From positions 1,550,001 to 1,614,000 of the forward strand of contig OZ252227.1 in NCBI GenBank assembly GCA_965249175.1: a DNA stretch of 64,000 bases, read 5' to 3'. Below are positions 6,849-15,454 of this stretch, in pieces (position 1 is the first letter of the stretch; every line of letters begins with the position of its first letter). A program made the position numbers and the translations under genes. The notes below the pieces were generated by a model. It ran no database searches. It had not been told where the DNA came from and worked only from the letters and a program-made list of their open reading frames with translations. This DNA comes from CAZYFH01 sp965249175 (lineage in GTDB: Bacteria; Acidobacteriota; Vicinamibacteria; Vicinamibacterales; UBA8438).

Positions 6849-8360
6849 ATGCGTATTGGTGTTCGAGGCGTGCTGGCGGCATTGGCCGTGGCGGTGGCGG
6901 TGCCGATCGTCATCGACGCCAATGCGACGCCGACGACGGCGCGCAGTGAGATCCGCCTGCAGTTGGCCGACCTCCTCTTTGGCGATGAACGCTACTGGGA
7001 AGCGATCAGCGCCTACGATCGCGCCAAGGAAGGCGCCACCGCCCCGCAGCTTCTCCGCGCGTCGACCGGGTTGCTCCGCTCGTTGCTCTTCGTCGCCGAG
7101 TTTGCGCGCGCCTATGAAGAGGCGCTGTTCCTCGACGATCTTGGCCCGACGGATACCGCATCCCGGGTGCTCTATGCCGACGCGCTCTGGGCCTCCGGGC
7201 TCTTTTCGGAGGCGGAGGCGATCTACCGGGACGTGCTCGCCGTCGAGCCGGGGGATGCGGGCGCCCGACACGGCGTCGCGCGAAGCCTTGCTGCCCGTGG
7301 CCGGCCGGAACAAGGGCTGACCGAGGCGCACGCGGCGATCGCTGACGAGGATCGCGCCGAGTTCTACCACACGCTCGGTTCCATTCATCGACAGCTCGGC
7401 CAGTATCCGGCCGCCGCCGCGGCCCTGGACGAGTACGTCGAACGACTCCCGCCCACCCGGCGCACGCAGAAATCGGAATGGATCCGGTCGGAAGTGCGGT
7501 TCCTCCGATCGTTCGGAGACCGTACCCCGTTCGAGATCGACGCCGATCAAGCCGATCAGGTCCACGTGATCCCGTTCCGTATCGTGCGGGAGAAAGTGGT
7601 GGTACGCGGACGCATCAATGGGGGCAACGAGATCGACCTCGTCGTCGATACCGGCGCCGAGCACATGGTGTTGTCGAAGCCGACTGCGCAGCGGCGCGGC
7701 GTGCGCCCCGTCACCAGTACGCTCAGTGCCGGCGTCGGTGACGTCGGCCTCCGCGGCCTTGAGATGGGTCGCGCCGACTCGCTCGAGATTGGGACGCTGC
7801 ACGTGCGCAACGTCCCGGCGATCATCAAGAACCCGCCGTTGAGCGGAATGCCGGACACGCGCGTCGAGAACAGTATCTCGCCGCTCGCCTTGGGGATGTC
7901 AACGTCGATCGACTACCAAAACCACCAGCTGCTCATCGCGCACCAGCTCCCCGAGGCGCCAGCCGACATCGTGCTGCCACTGCGCCTTCACAGACTCGCG
8001 CTGGTTCGTGGCGTCGTCAATGGAGATCATCCGAAGAGCTTCATCGTCGATACCGGTGGCGAGGTGATCTCGATCAGCCTCAGCACCGCCAATACACTGA
8101 ATGTCGTTCCGGCCCGCCACATTCCGCTCCAGGTGTTCGGCACATCGGGATGGGACCCGGACGCCTTTCTTCTGCCGGGCGTCCACCTCGCGTTCGACCG
8201 CATTCAGTACGAGAATTTGTCGGTGGTCGTGCTCAACCTGCATCGGCCAAGCGCGCTCCTCGGGTTTCACATCGGTGGCATCGTCGGCCACGAGTTCCTG
8301 GCGAAGTATCGCGTTGCCCTCGATCTACAGAGCTCGACGCTCCGCCTGACCGAGTTCTAG
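6849..8360 (+). CDS. Secreted TPR protein with two retropepsin-like aspartic protease domains
   Basis: This 503-aa protein starts with a signal peptide (GVLAALAVAVAVPIVIDANA). A TPR region covers about residues 30-215, including YWEAISAYDRA, SEAEAIYRDVLAVEP and LGQYPAAAAAL. Two aspartic-protease-like segments follow: VVDTGAEHMVLS near residue 275 and IVDTGGEVISIS near residue 400. The second ends with LLGFHIGGIVGHEFL, like the hydrophobic-hydrophobic-Gly element after a retropepsin active site. Bacterial retropepsin-like domains normally carry one DTG and dimerise; two in one chain could form an intramolecular active site. It is probably periplasmic. The ATG at 6849 is supported by the signal peptide. 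Confidence 0.8.
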   Translation: MRIGVRGVLAALAVAVAVPIVIDANATPTTARSEIRLQLADLLFGDERYWEAISAYDRAKEGATAPQLLRASTGLLRSLLFVAEFARAYEEALFLDDLGPTDTASRVLYADALWASGLFSEAEAIYRDVLAVEPGDAGARHGVARSLAARGRPEQGLTEAHAAIADEDRAEFYHTLGSIHRQLGQYPAAAAALDEYVERLPPTRRTQKSEWIRSEVRFLRSFGDRTPFEIDADQADQVHVIPFRIVREKVVVRGRINGGNEIDLVVDTGAEHMVLSKPTAQRRGVRPVTSTLSAGVGDVGLRGLEMGRADSLEIGTLHVRNVPAIIKNPPLSGMPDTRVENSISPLALGMSTSIDYQNHQLLIAHQLPEAPADIVLPLRLHRLALVRGVVNGDHPKSFIVDTGGEVISISLSTANTLNVVPARHIPLQVFGTSGWDPDAFLLPGVHLAFDRIQYENLSVVVLNLHRPSALLGFHIGGIVGHEFLAKYRVALDLQSSTLRLTEF

Positions 8361-8383
8361 CAGCCCCGTCTTACGGGTAGGCC

Positions 8384-8415
8384 GCTGAAGCGGCACGATT
8401 GTGGGCCGCTTCAGC
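8384..8415. terminator. Hairpin between convergent genes
   Basis: Arms of about 10 bp, GCTGAAGCGG and CCGCTTCAGC, are separated by about 12 nt in the 147-bp gap between two convergent genes. There is no clear T-run, so it may act on both strands or be only a structural element. Confidence 0.45.
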
Positions 8416-8448
8416 GCGGCCACGGCTCGCACGGCGCGGGCGCGGAGT

Positions 8449-8506
8449 GTGGCTCTCGGGGTCCCCGCTGAGCGCCCGCGGGGGTTCGGGGCGTAGCCCC
8501 GGTCTC
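8449..8506 (-). repeat. Dispersed GC-rich hairpin repeat, copy 1
   Basis: In reverse complement this stretch aligns over about 55 bp with 15354-15410. Shared blocks are the hairpin GGGGCTxCGCCCC, then CCCCCGCG, then GCGGGGACCCCGAG. It lies at the 3' end of the 1047-aa protein gene. A role in termination is possible. Confidence 0.6.
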
Positions 8507-8507
8507 A

Positions 8508-11500
8508 CTAAAAATCGAATCCGATCCACATCTGGAAGCGGACCTTCCGAAAGACGTCGCTGCCGCGCAGCACGCCCTCCCGTGCCGCCTCCTCGGCGAA
8601 GAGCACGTCCTCCCACTGGCGATTGAACAGCGACAACCACGCCCAGTCGAAGTGGACCGGGAAGCCGATCGCCATGGTGGTCAGGCCGATACCGTAGGAG
8701 GCGCGCGCGTTCATGAGGCGGAAGCCGCTCACGGCGACCGGGTCGCCGAAGACTTCCTGCGGCTGCTGGGTGACCTGGTTGAAGGCGTAGCCGGTCACGG
8801 GGCGCACGACCACGGGCTCGCTTGTCCACGCGTTCATTGGCTGGCCGTCGAGCGCTGCCACGCCGAAGTTGAAGAAGAACGTGCCGCGGATGCCGCCCAG
8901 CACGCCGATCGGCGTCGCCATCGCCTCGATGAGCGGGAACCGGAGCTCCGCGTTGCCGAAGAACGCATTGTGGCCGAGGAACTGCAGATAGTCGTAGCCG
9001 CGCATCTCGGAATTGCCACCGAAGAACGTGAAGTCGGGGAACTCGCCCCAGCTCTTGAACAGGCGTGCGCGGAGCGCGAGCACGCCTGTTTCGGCGATAC
9101 GCAGATAGGAACGTGCGTCGAGATCCAGTGTCTGACGTGACAGCAGCGAGCCCGCCGGTGGGGCGTACTCGTAGCCGAACATCACGGTGTTCCCCGAGAT
9201 CGGGCCGAAGTCGCGGAAGACCGTCGTTTCCTGCACGTAGCGCGCGCCGAGCGGCAGGAACGTGCCGTCCCGGAAAATGGTGGTGCCGAACCGCTGCTGC
9301 TGGAACGAATTCGACTGCTGCTGGAGTGCTTCGTTGGAGTAGCCCTCCTGGTAATTGAAGAAGCCGACCGACAGCTCGATCCGACGGAACCGGTCGAGTG
9401 GATAGATGCCCGCCAGACTGCCGCCGCGCTGCGTCCGGGTGGCGAGCGCATCGTCTCGGTCGAGGAAGCCCAGGCCGGACGAGAAGGCCGAGCCAGGATA
9501 GAACCCGTAGAAGAACTGCTCCGATGAGATTCCCTGCGCCGCGAACTGAAAACGGCCGGCGAGGTTGGTATACGTAGCGCCGTAGGTACGGTATTGCGCG
9601 ATCGAGAGCGCCATGATGCTGAAGTGCTGGTCGCCCAAGACGTCGGCAAAGGAGATCACCGTGCCGCCCATGAGGTCGCCGTTGTTGGACACGCCGAAGT
9701 TGACGGGTGGCGGGCCCTCCAGGTACATGTTTTCGAAGCGGCCCTTCTTGCGGGTGTTGCCGAGGTTCAGCATGTGCGTCAGCGGCGCCTGGAAGTCGAT
9801 AATCGGGCCAGGTCCGCCGAAGTCGCTGGTCGACGCCGTGTAGAGCGGATCGTCGAGCACGATCGTGTGCAGCCCATACTCCGCCTTGGCATACGTGATG
9901 AACGCGATCCGGTCGCCCTCTTCGTCCTCATCCGGGCTCAGCAACACCGGGTTGGTGTTGCCGGTGGCGGTGTCCGTGAGCTGATGAAGCTCGCCGTCTT
10001 CGAGGTCGAGCGTCCAGATGTTGAAGATCTCTCCGTCCCGCGCCGTCTCGGGATCGAGCGGTTGCGTCGGATCGACGGCGGTCGACGTGAACACGATGGT
10101 GTTGTCGTCGAGGAACTGCCCCCCTGCCTCATCGTGCGTCCCGAACGTCAGCTGCGTGCGATTACCCGTCGCCCGGTCCAATCGGAACAGCTTGTCGTTG
10201 CCGCTGACTCGCGTCGTGTGGATGATGTAGCTGCCGTCGGGCGAATAGAACGGAGCGTAGTCTGCGAACTCGGTCTGCGTGAGATTCGTGATCTCATGAG
10301 TCGCGAGATCGATCTCGTAGATGTTGCCCACCCCGCCGTTCAGCGCCGAGAAGACGATGGTTCGCCCGTCAGGCGAAAAATCCGGAGATTCGGGTTCATC
10401 GACCGACTCCAGGTCGATCACCTCTTCGATCTCCCGCGTGGTGATGTTCTGGATGACGAGTGATTTGGTCTTCCCTCGCCGTACGAGGTAGGCGAGCTGA
10501 TCACCTGATGGCGCCCACGAGAGCCATGGCACCGAATTGCTCCGATGGCCGTTTTGCACGATGTACTCGAAGCCGAAGCTCTGATCGAACCCGGACGTCA
10601 GATTGCGGACGACCTCACCGGTGGCCGACGACAGCAGCACGACGTCGAGCTCCCGGTCCTTGCGGTTCAGCGCCACGGCGGCGATCACTTCGCCGGACGG
10701 CGACGCCTCGAGCGAGATCACCACCGGGTATCGGCTGCGCAGCGGATCGGGCGCCAGGTCCCGTCCATAGTCCGACGGTCGCTCCTTGTCACGAAACGCT
10801 TCGAAGCGGTCGTCGAGGTACGCCTTGAACGCATCATCGAACTCCTCGGCAGGCAGGTCGAGCGCTTCCTCATAGGGGTCCTCGCCCGCGCCGATCGCGC
10901 TCCGCCGCAGTGCGAACAGGAACTGGCGGATTCCCTCCATGCCCCACCGTTCCTCGATGAACTCGAAGACCGCGTGTCCCAGGTTGTAGACGACACGGCC
11001 GCTCGCGAATCCGCCGTAGCCGTCGAACTCGGTCATCGACGGCACGATGTCCGAGACCGCGACGTCCCGCACCGTCATGAGATCGAGCGGCCGCCAGACA
11101 CCGGCCATGAAGTCGGACAGCCCCTCATCGACCCAGAGCGGCACGTTGTTCCGGATGATGGACCTCGGGATGATGTCGAACTCGAACACGTGGGTCAGCT
11201 CGTGCGTGATCAGACGGTAGAGGCCGTCCGGCGGCTCGTCGATCGGCAGCACGATGCGATTGCGGTACGGCTCGGCGAACGCGCCGACGCCTTCGGGGCT
11301 TCCCCCGGGAAAGATGTTCTGTTGCTCGAACTCGCTATGCGTCTTGAACACGATGAGCGGCACCGCGAACGCAAGGTCGTGCTTCAGGTCTGAGCTGACT
11401 TGCTGATACGCGCTTTCGGCGTAGCCGGCGACGCGTTCGAGATGCTGTTCGAGCTCGGGGTAGTAGTAGATCTCGAAATGGTCCGTCGTATAGATGTGCC

Positions 11501-11651
11501 AGTCGAACTTGTCGTACTTGACCCGGTTTTTCCCGTAAAACGTGGCGAACTGGCCCTGGGCTCCGGCCTCGGTGGCCAACGAGACCACACAGAGTCCGAG
11601 CGCCACAGCCACCCATGGAGAAGCGCCCCGGCGGGGTTGTCTACGCGTCAT
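8508..11651 (-). CDS. Secreted HExxH peptidase-like / TolB-type beta-propeller / outer-membrane barrel fusion
   Basis: This 1047-aa protein has a signal peptide ending near SLATEAGAQG. A peptidase-MA-like domain follows at about residues 50-290, with the zinc motif ITHELTHVFEF and a downstream VDEGLSDFMAG. A TolB/PD40 beta-propeller occupies about 300-620, with repeated SPDG blocks such as DFSPDGRTIVFSA and FYSPDGSYIIHTT. The last 400 residues are rich in aromatic beta strands resembling D15/Omp85-type surface antigen barrels, and the chain ends in Phe (IGFDF), the usual barrel signal. The layout suggests a protease-propeller anchored in the outer membrane and facing the periplasm or surface. 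Its substrate is unknown. Confidence 0.85.
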   Translation of the reverse strand: MTRRQPRRGASPWVAVALGLCVVSLATEAGAQGQFATFYGKNRVKYDKFDWHIYTTDHFEIYYYPELEQHLERVAGYAESAYQQVSSDLKHDLAFAVPLIVFKTHSEFEQQNIFPGGSPEGVGAFAEPYRNRIVLPIDEPPDGLYRLITHELTHVFEFDIIPRSIIRNNVPLWVDEGLSDFMAGVWRPLDLMTVRDVAVSDIVPSMTEFDGYGGFASGRVVYNLGHAVFEFIEERWGMEGIRQFLFALRRSAIGAGEDPYEEALDLPAEEFDDAFKAYLDDRFEAFRDKERPSDYGRDLAPDPLRSRYPVVISLEASPSGEVIAAVALNRKDRELDVVLLSSATGEVVRNLTSGFDQSFGFEYIVQNGHRSNSVPWLSWAPSGDQLAYLVRRGKTKSLVIQNITTREIEEVIDLESVDEPESPDFSPDGRTIVFSALNGGVGNIYEIDLATHEITNLTQTEFADYAPFYSPDGSYIIHTTRVSGNDKLFRLDRATGNRTQLTFGTHDEAGGQFLDDNTIVFTSTAVDPTQPLDPETARDGEIFNIWTLDLEDGELHQLTDTATGNTNPVLLSPDEDEEGDRIAFITYAKAEYGLHTIVLDDPLYTASTSDFGGPGPIIDFQAPLTHMLNLGNTRKKGRFENMYLEGPPPVNFGVSNNGDLMGGTVISFADVLGDQHFSIMALSIAQYRTYGATYTNLAGRFQFAAQGISSEQFFYGFYPGSAFSSGLGFLDRDDALATRTQRGGSLAGIYPLDRFRRIELSVGFFNYQEGYSNEALQQQSNSFQQQRFGTTIFRDGTFLPLGARYVQETTVFRDFGPISGNTVMFGYEYAPPAGSLLSRQTLDLDARSYLRIAETGVLALRARLFKSWGEFPDFTFFGGNSEMRGYDYLQFLGHNAFFGNAELRFPLIEAMATPIGVLGGIRGTFFFNFGVAALDGQPMNAWTSEPVVVRPVTGYAFNQVTQQPQEVFGDPVAVSGFRLMNARASYGIGLTTMAIGFPVHFDWAWLSLFNRQWEDVLFAEEAAREGVLRGSDVFRKVRFQMWIGFDF

Positions 11652-11862
11652 CGTTCACCTCGTGGCGGTGGCGACGGAACTGTCATCGGGGGCTCCTTGC
11701 GGCCATCGGCAGGGCTGGCAGCGGACCGGATCGATCGAATTCATCTTATGCGAGCCAAGACGATTGCGGCAATCGTCCGGATCCCGAGAAAGCAAGGAAC
11801 ATGCCGCGGGTTGTGGGCCGAAAACCGCGCCGACACCGCAGCCGCCGGCGCTCCGCTGCCCG
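11652..11862. other. Intergenic stretch, no gene supported
   Basis: Left part of the 563-bp gap between the barrel protein and the thioredoxin gene. A 42-codon frame from ATG 11749 ends on the TAA contributed by the adjacent mobile element, but I see no coding support for it. The promoter of the 1047-aa protein gene should lie in the first bases. Confidence 0.5.
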
Positions 11863-12037
11863 CTAGTGTCCTGTAACAGTGATTCGTGGATTAAGTCCCT
11901 GGCGCGGCGCCCGGCTGGCAAGGCGCGACGAGGGAGCACCGGGCATATGTGACCCCGCGGATCGGTGGTCCAGCGCCGACCATCGCGGGATGCCCCGCCC
12001 GGGAATTGTTTCGCGAATCACTGTTACAGGACACTAG
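11863..12037. mobile_element. MITE-like element A (175 bp, CTAGTGTCCTGTAAC ends)
   Basis: The ends are perfect 24-bp inverted repeats beginning CTAGTGTCCTGTAAC. The middle carries the shared core beginning GGCTGGCAAGGCGCGACG, with GGGCATATGTGACC further in. It has no coding capacity. The outer CTAG on each side is probably the duplicated target. It lies in an intergenic region. Confidence 0.85.
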
Positions 12038-12214
12038 CGTGGACACATCGGCGACTACTGGACTCGATTGACGCCGACACGCCGTCACACATCGCGCCCG
12101 AGACCTTGAGATCATGCGGCACGACGCGGTAATCTGGCAGTACACCGATTGACGGACGCGCGTGACTGTTCGACGAACGAGAGGACGGAGCGCCGAAGCT
12201 CCGGGCGAGGCACT
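12038..12214. other. Upstream region of the thioredoxin gene
   Basis: This 177-bp stretch has no supported gene. It should contain the promoter of the thioredoxin-like gene; no clear -35/-10 pair stands out. The Shine-Dalgarno-like GGGCGAGG precedes the ATG at 12215. Confidence 0.4.
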
Positions 12215-12775
12215 ATGACGACACGGTGGATAATCGCGATCGGCGCGGCGCTCGCGCTCGGCTTGCTGACGCTGCCCGGTGTGGGACGTGTCGCGTTTGA
12301 GCCGTTCTCATTGTTCCAGACGGAGGTGTCGGCCGCGGCCGCGTCGTGTGACGCCGACGCCAAGCCGGCCCCGCTCGATTTCACGTTGCGCGACATGAAC
12401 GGCGAGGAGGTCAACCTGGCGTCGCTCGAGGGGCGCGTGATCCTCCTCAACTTCTGGGCGACGTGGTGCGGGCCGTGCAAGATCGAGATCCCGTGGTTCG
12501 TCGAGTTCCAGCGTCGATACGAAGACGAGGGGCTGGTGGTGCTCGGGGTGTCCCTCGACGATACGCCGGAGCAGATCAAGCCGTTTGCCGCGGAATACCA
12601 GGTCAACTATCCGATGCTCGTCGGACTGGGACGGGACGACTTTCAGGAGGCCTATGGGCCGCTCTGGGGAATTCCGGTTACGTTCCTCATCGATCGGGAG
12701 GGGACGGTGTGCCGCACGCACATGGGCATCGCCACGAAGGAGGAGTTCCAGAAGGACCTCGACGACCTCCTGTAG
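12215..12775 (+). CDS. TlpA/ResA-like thioredoxin, membrane-anchored
   Basis: This 186-aa protein has an N-terminal hydrophobic segment (IIAIGAALALGLLTLPGVG), then an AhpC/TSA-thioredoxin fold with FTLRDMNGEEVNLASLEG, the active site NFWATWCGPCK near residue 89 and the cis-Pro region WGIPVTFLIDREG. Such proteins reduce disulfides in the periplasm, often of apocytochrome c. That would fit the c-type cytochromes elsewhere in the window, though no maturation genes are adjacent. The ATG at 12215 is preferred over the longer frame because it begins just before the membrane anchor and has GCGAGG upstream. Confidence 0.9.
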   Translation: MTTRWIIAIGAALALGLLTLPGVGRVAFEPFSLFQTEVSAAAASCDADAKPAPLDFTLRDMNGEEVNLASLEGRVILLNFWATWCGPCKIEIPWFVEFQRRYEDEGLVVLGVSLDDTPEQIKPFAAEYQVNYPMLVGLGRDDFQEAYGPLWGIPVTFLIDREGTVCRTHMGIATKEEFQKDLDDLL

Positions 12776-12776
12776 A

Positions 12777-13000
12777 GGGGGCTTCGCCCGTCGCTGCTAG
12801 CAGCCCGTGGTGAAAGTGCCGCGTCGCACCGAGACCGGTGAGGCGCCCAGATGGCAAGGCGCGACGAGGGAGAATATTGGGCATATTTGACCGAGGAGCA
12901 CCGCCGCCACGCGGGATGCATCGCCGGTCGAATGCAGCGGCACTTTCACCACGGGCTGCTAGCCCCCGCGACCGCTTTGTGGGCGTCACCCCGGCTCCGC
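12777..13000. repeat. Dispersed GC-rich repeat, copy interrupted by MITE B
   Basis: GGGGGCTTCGCCC at 12777-12789 and AGCCCCCGCGACCGCT just after 12960 match consecutive blocks of the repeat at 15354-15410. The MITE at 12797-12962 lies between them. Removing it with one CTAG restores the order seen in the intact copy. Confidence 0.6.
12797..12962. mobile_element. MITE-like element B (166 bp, CTAGCAGCCCGTGG ends)
   Basis: Perfect 26-bp inverted repeats begin CTAGCAGCCCGTGGTGAAAG. The first 19 bp equal the ends of the IS1182-like element at 42128-43603. The core begins ATGGCAAGGCGCGACG and continues with GGGCATATTTGACC. It carries no gene and could be mobilised by the IS1182-like transposase. 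Confidence 0.88.
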
Positions 13001-13029
13001 GAAGCGCGCTGTTCGACGTCGCGCTGTAG

Positions 13030-13035
13030 TATCAT
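13030..13035 (+). promoter_or_regulatory. -10 element TATCAT for a leaderless start
   Basis: TATCAT lies 7 nt before the ATG at 13043, with no ribosome binding site between. Confidence 0.5.
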
Positions 13036-13042
13036 CTAGTCC

Positions 13043-13267
13043 ATGCTCAAGGGATTCGAGCGCGCACGTCTCGCGTGTGGCTGCCAGATCCGCTTCCGCG
13101 AGGGCGTCGAGGGGAGTCCGGTCGCTGTTGTTGTCGACCGGAAGGCGCCCGGCTGCCGACTCTCGATCCACGTCGAGAGCATGCCGGTCTACGACTACCG
13201 CGAAGCGTTGCGGCGGTCGACGCGCATCAGTCCGCCGACCGAGGGCGAGTACGAAGAGGAAGGCTAG
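13043..13267 (+). CDS. Small protein of unknown function (74 aa)
   Basis: The 74-aa product contains ACGCQIRFREGVEGSP, VVVDRKAPGCRLSIH and a charged tail TEGEYEEEG. There is no signal peptide or membrane segment. Three cysteines (two in ACGCQ, one in APGC) could bind a metal, but there is no recognised zinc-ribbon pattern. I do not recognise the family. A TATCAT hexamer 7 nt upstream supports expression from this ATG as a leaderless message. Its last 41 bp overlap, tail to tail, the end of the frameshifted gene on the other strand. Confidence 0.55.
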   Translation: MLKGFERARLACGCQIRFREGVEGSPVAVVVDRKAPGCRLSIHVESMPVYDYREALRRSTRISPPTEGEYEEEG

Positions 13268-14988
13268 GCACCCTCGCTAGCCGTTCGGCATCGGCGTCCA
13301 CCTTCAGATCCAGCGTCGTCGTCGTGCCCGCCTCGATGACTGCTTCCATACCGGCCGACGCAACCGCGTCGAAGTCCTCCCGGCCGGAGAGCTCGCCGGG
13401 ATACAGCTCCTCGACGAGCGTCACCAGATAGCTGCCGGTCGGCAGACCCGCGATGTCGTATCGCCCGTTCAGGTCGGGGTACGTCAGTTGCACGTGCCGG
13501 CTTCCCGCGAATCGCAAGAACGGGTTGCGGGACACGACGACGACGGCGCGGTCCGTGACGGTATCACCGGCGTCGTTGGTCACCAGGCCGGTCAGCCGGC
13601 TCGACTGGTCGGTCAGGATCACGCGCAGCTCCCGGAGATTCGCACCTTGAGTGAAGTCGAGCGCCAGGTCGATCACGTCGCGACCTTGATACAGGACGCG
13701 ATCGAGGACCCAGGGCGGCGGGAGCCCGCCGATGCGGATGACCCGAGGACCGGGAGGGCTGTCGAAGAGGAAGGTGCCGTCCGGACCGGTCGGCGCCGAT
13801 GTCGTGCCCCGCGTCAGGGTGCCGTCAGCCATCGGGGCGCTCACGATGAACCCGGATAGATCGGTGGGCACAGGAGTGCCCCCGCGCGGCTCGAGCTCGA
13901 TGCGACCCTCGAGCTGCGCGCCGGGGCTCAGCGAGAGGACGAGGTTCGAGACGTCGGTTTGTCCGACGGTGACGACAAACGATCCGAAGAGACGACCGGC
14001 CAGGCCGGTGGCGCTCGCCTGCGCGCGAACCCGGTAGGCTCCAGGTCTTACGCTGGGGAACGTGAAGGCGCCGGCTGGGGTGGCCCGCACGCCAAGCATC
14101 GCCCCGATGTTGGCGCCGTCGCCAGATTCCGGACTGAGAGCCACAACCCCCGAACGAAACTCGATCCCCTCAGCGACCGTCAGCTGGCCGCTGATGCGAG
14201 CGCTGGAGAAGGTTTGCATGGTGAATGTCGATGCCCGTCACCGAGCCGTTCCTGATAAGCCCGACGTGTGTGGCGTCACCCGGGGATGGGACGTTCGGGT
14301 GGAACGTGTGATCGGGGACCCCGGTTTCGTCGAGCGCGCCCTCGGCAGCGGGATCGAAGGCGCCGACGTAGTAGTCGCCAGGCGGCAGGCCGGTGATGGT
14401 GTACGTGCCGTTGGCGCTGCTCTGGGCGCTGCTGATCGGCACGAGGATGCGCTGGCTCCCGCGCAACTGGGGCCTGAGCGCCTCGATCTCGATCAGCTCC
14501 ATCGGAGCGCCGGTCGCGTCGAGTACCCGGCCCCGAACCGTGGCGCCGCGCCGGAGGGCGAAATCGACGTCACCGAAGACATCCCCCGCCGACAGGTCGA
14601 CGGTGACGCCGGCGTCGAGTGCGTGGCGCTGGCCGAAACGACGTCCTTTGTACCCGAGCGCGCTGGCGCGCAGCGAGTAGGATGCCTCGGCGAGCCCACC
14701 GATCTCGTAGCGACCATCCGGCCCGGACCTGGCGACCTGCTGCCAGCCACTGGTTTCGTTCGTCGCGACCACGAGCGCCCCTGCGATCGGCCCACTCGTG
14801 TCCCCGTCCAAGACGACACCCGCAAGAACGGCGCCCGCACGCGCGGCGGCGGTCGAGGATTCGGTCTGACGCGGAGCCTCGAGGAGCGCGGGCTCGACGG
14901 CGGTGGCCGGAGCCACCACGACCGCCACCAACGCTGTGCTGAGAGCCGCTCGCCACGGGCAACGCGCAGCGTGGCGCACGAACACCAT
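13227..14988 (-). pseudogene. Secreted carboxypeptidase-regulatory-like domain protein, frameshifted
   Basis: Two frames together make one protein of about 585 residues. The first half (start 14988) has a signal peptide and CarboxypepD_reg-like repeats (VLAGVVLDGDTSGPIAGA, YEIGGLAEASYSLRA, GLPPGDYYV). It breaks near 14215 after GIDIH. The second half resumes in another frame with MQTFSSARISGQLTV and continues with similar repeats (PSVRPGAYRVRA, IAGLPTGSYLVTL). Removing one C from CACC near 14219 joins them as GIDIH-MQTFSS. This is either a real recent frameshift or a sequence error. TATCAT 7 nt before the ATG suggests a leaderless transcript. Such proteins are exported and often surface-exposed; the ligand is unknown. 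Confidence 0.8.
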
Positions 14989-14995
14989 AGCAAGT

Positions 14996-15001
14996 ATGAT
15001 A
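14996..15001 (-). promoter_or_regulatory. -10 element TATCAT for a leaderless start
   Basis: On the minus strand TATCAT precedes the ATG at 14988 by 7 nt, with no ribosome binding site. Confidence 0.5.
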
Positions 15002-15045
15002 ACAGGCTCCGCCAGCCGTTAACTAGTGACCTGTAGAGGTTTGTG

Positions 15046-15348
15046 ATGGCTCAGCTCGGCTCTGAAATTGAGGTCGATTGCCCCGGCTGCGGGTCGACGC
15101 TCGTCATCGACGTCAACCTTCGGCGGGTCGTTTCTCACCGTGCGCCGGAGCGAGACGACAAGCCCGAGCTCAGTAACGCGCAGCGGATCCTGGCCGAGGA
15201 GGCCGCTCGGAGGGAGGCTGTCTTCAAGCGATCGGTCGCGGATGAGAAGGGCCGCAGCGACGCCTTGTCGAAGCGTTTCGAGGAGGCGCTGAAGCAGGCC
15301 AAGGAGGAGCCGCTTACCAAACCGGTCAGGGATTTCGATCTGGACTAA
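15046..15348 (+). CDS. Small zinc-ribbon-like protein with coiled-coil tail
   Basis: The 100-aa product begins with IEVDCPGCGSTLVIDV, a single CPxCG knuckle, then VVSHRAPE. A long charged helical tail follows (AQRILAEEAARREAVFKRS, ALSKRFEEALKQAKEEP). A second cysteine pair is absent, so metal binding would need a dimer. The ATG at 15046 has AGAGG at the right distance; a GTG at 15043 is also possible. I know similar small proteins only as hypothetical. Confidence 0.65.
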   Translation: MAQLGSEIEVDCPGCGSTLVIDVNLRRVVSHRAPERDDKPELSNAQRILAEEAARREAVFKRSVADEKGRSDALSKRFEEALKQAKEEPLTKPVRDFDLD

Positions 15349-15353
15349 ATTTA

Positions 15354-15410
15354 GATGGGGCTGCGCCCCAAGCCCCCGCGACCGCTCCGCGGGGACCCCG
15401 AGTGCCCCGC
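15354..15410 (-). repeat. Dispersed GC-rich hairpin repeat, copy 2
   Basis: Contains the hairpin GGGGCTGCGCCCC at 15357-15369, then CCCCCGCGACCGCTCC and GCGGGGACCCCGAG. In minus orientation the hairpin is followed by ATCTAAATTT, which resembles an intrinsic terminator. It lies between two plus-strand genes. Confidence 0.6.
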
Positions 15411-15454
15411 TCCGTGGTCGCGAGGCGCGCTGTGCGCGCCTTGGCGTGTCTGAG

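Noticed and set aside
8357..8370. CTAGCAGCCCCGT after the protease gene as a MITE end
   Set aside because: Similarity stops after about ten bases and no partner end is present.
12851..13039. Short open frames inside the MITEs as peptides
   Set aside because: The frames differ in start, stop and sequence between copies, so they are by-products of the conserved core.
15023..15038. CTAGTGACCTGTAGAG as a solo MITE end
   Set aside because: It resembles CTAGTGTCCTGTAAC, but with three mismatches and no second end or core it may be chance.
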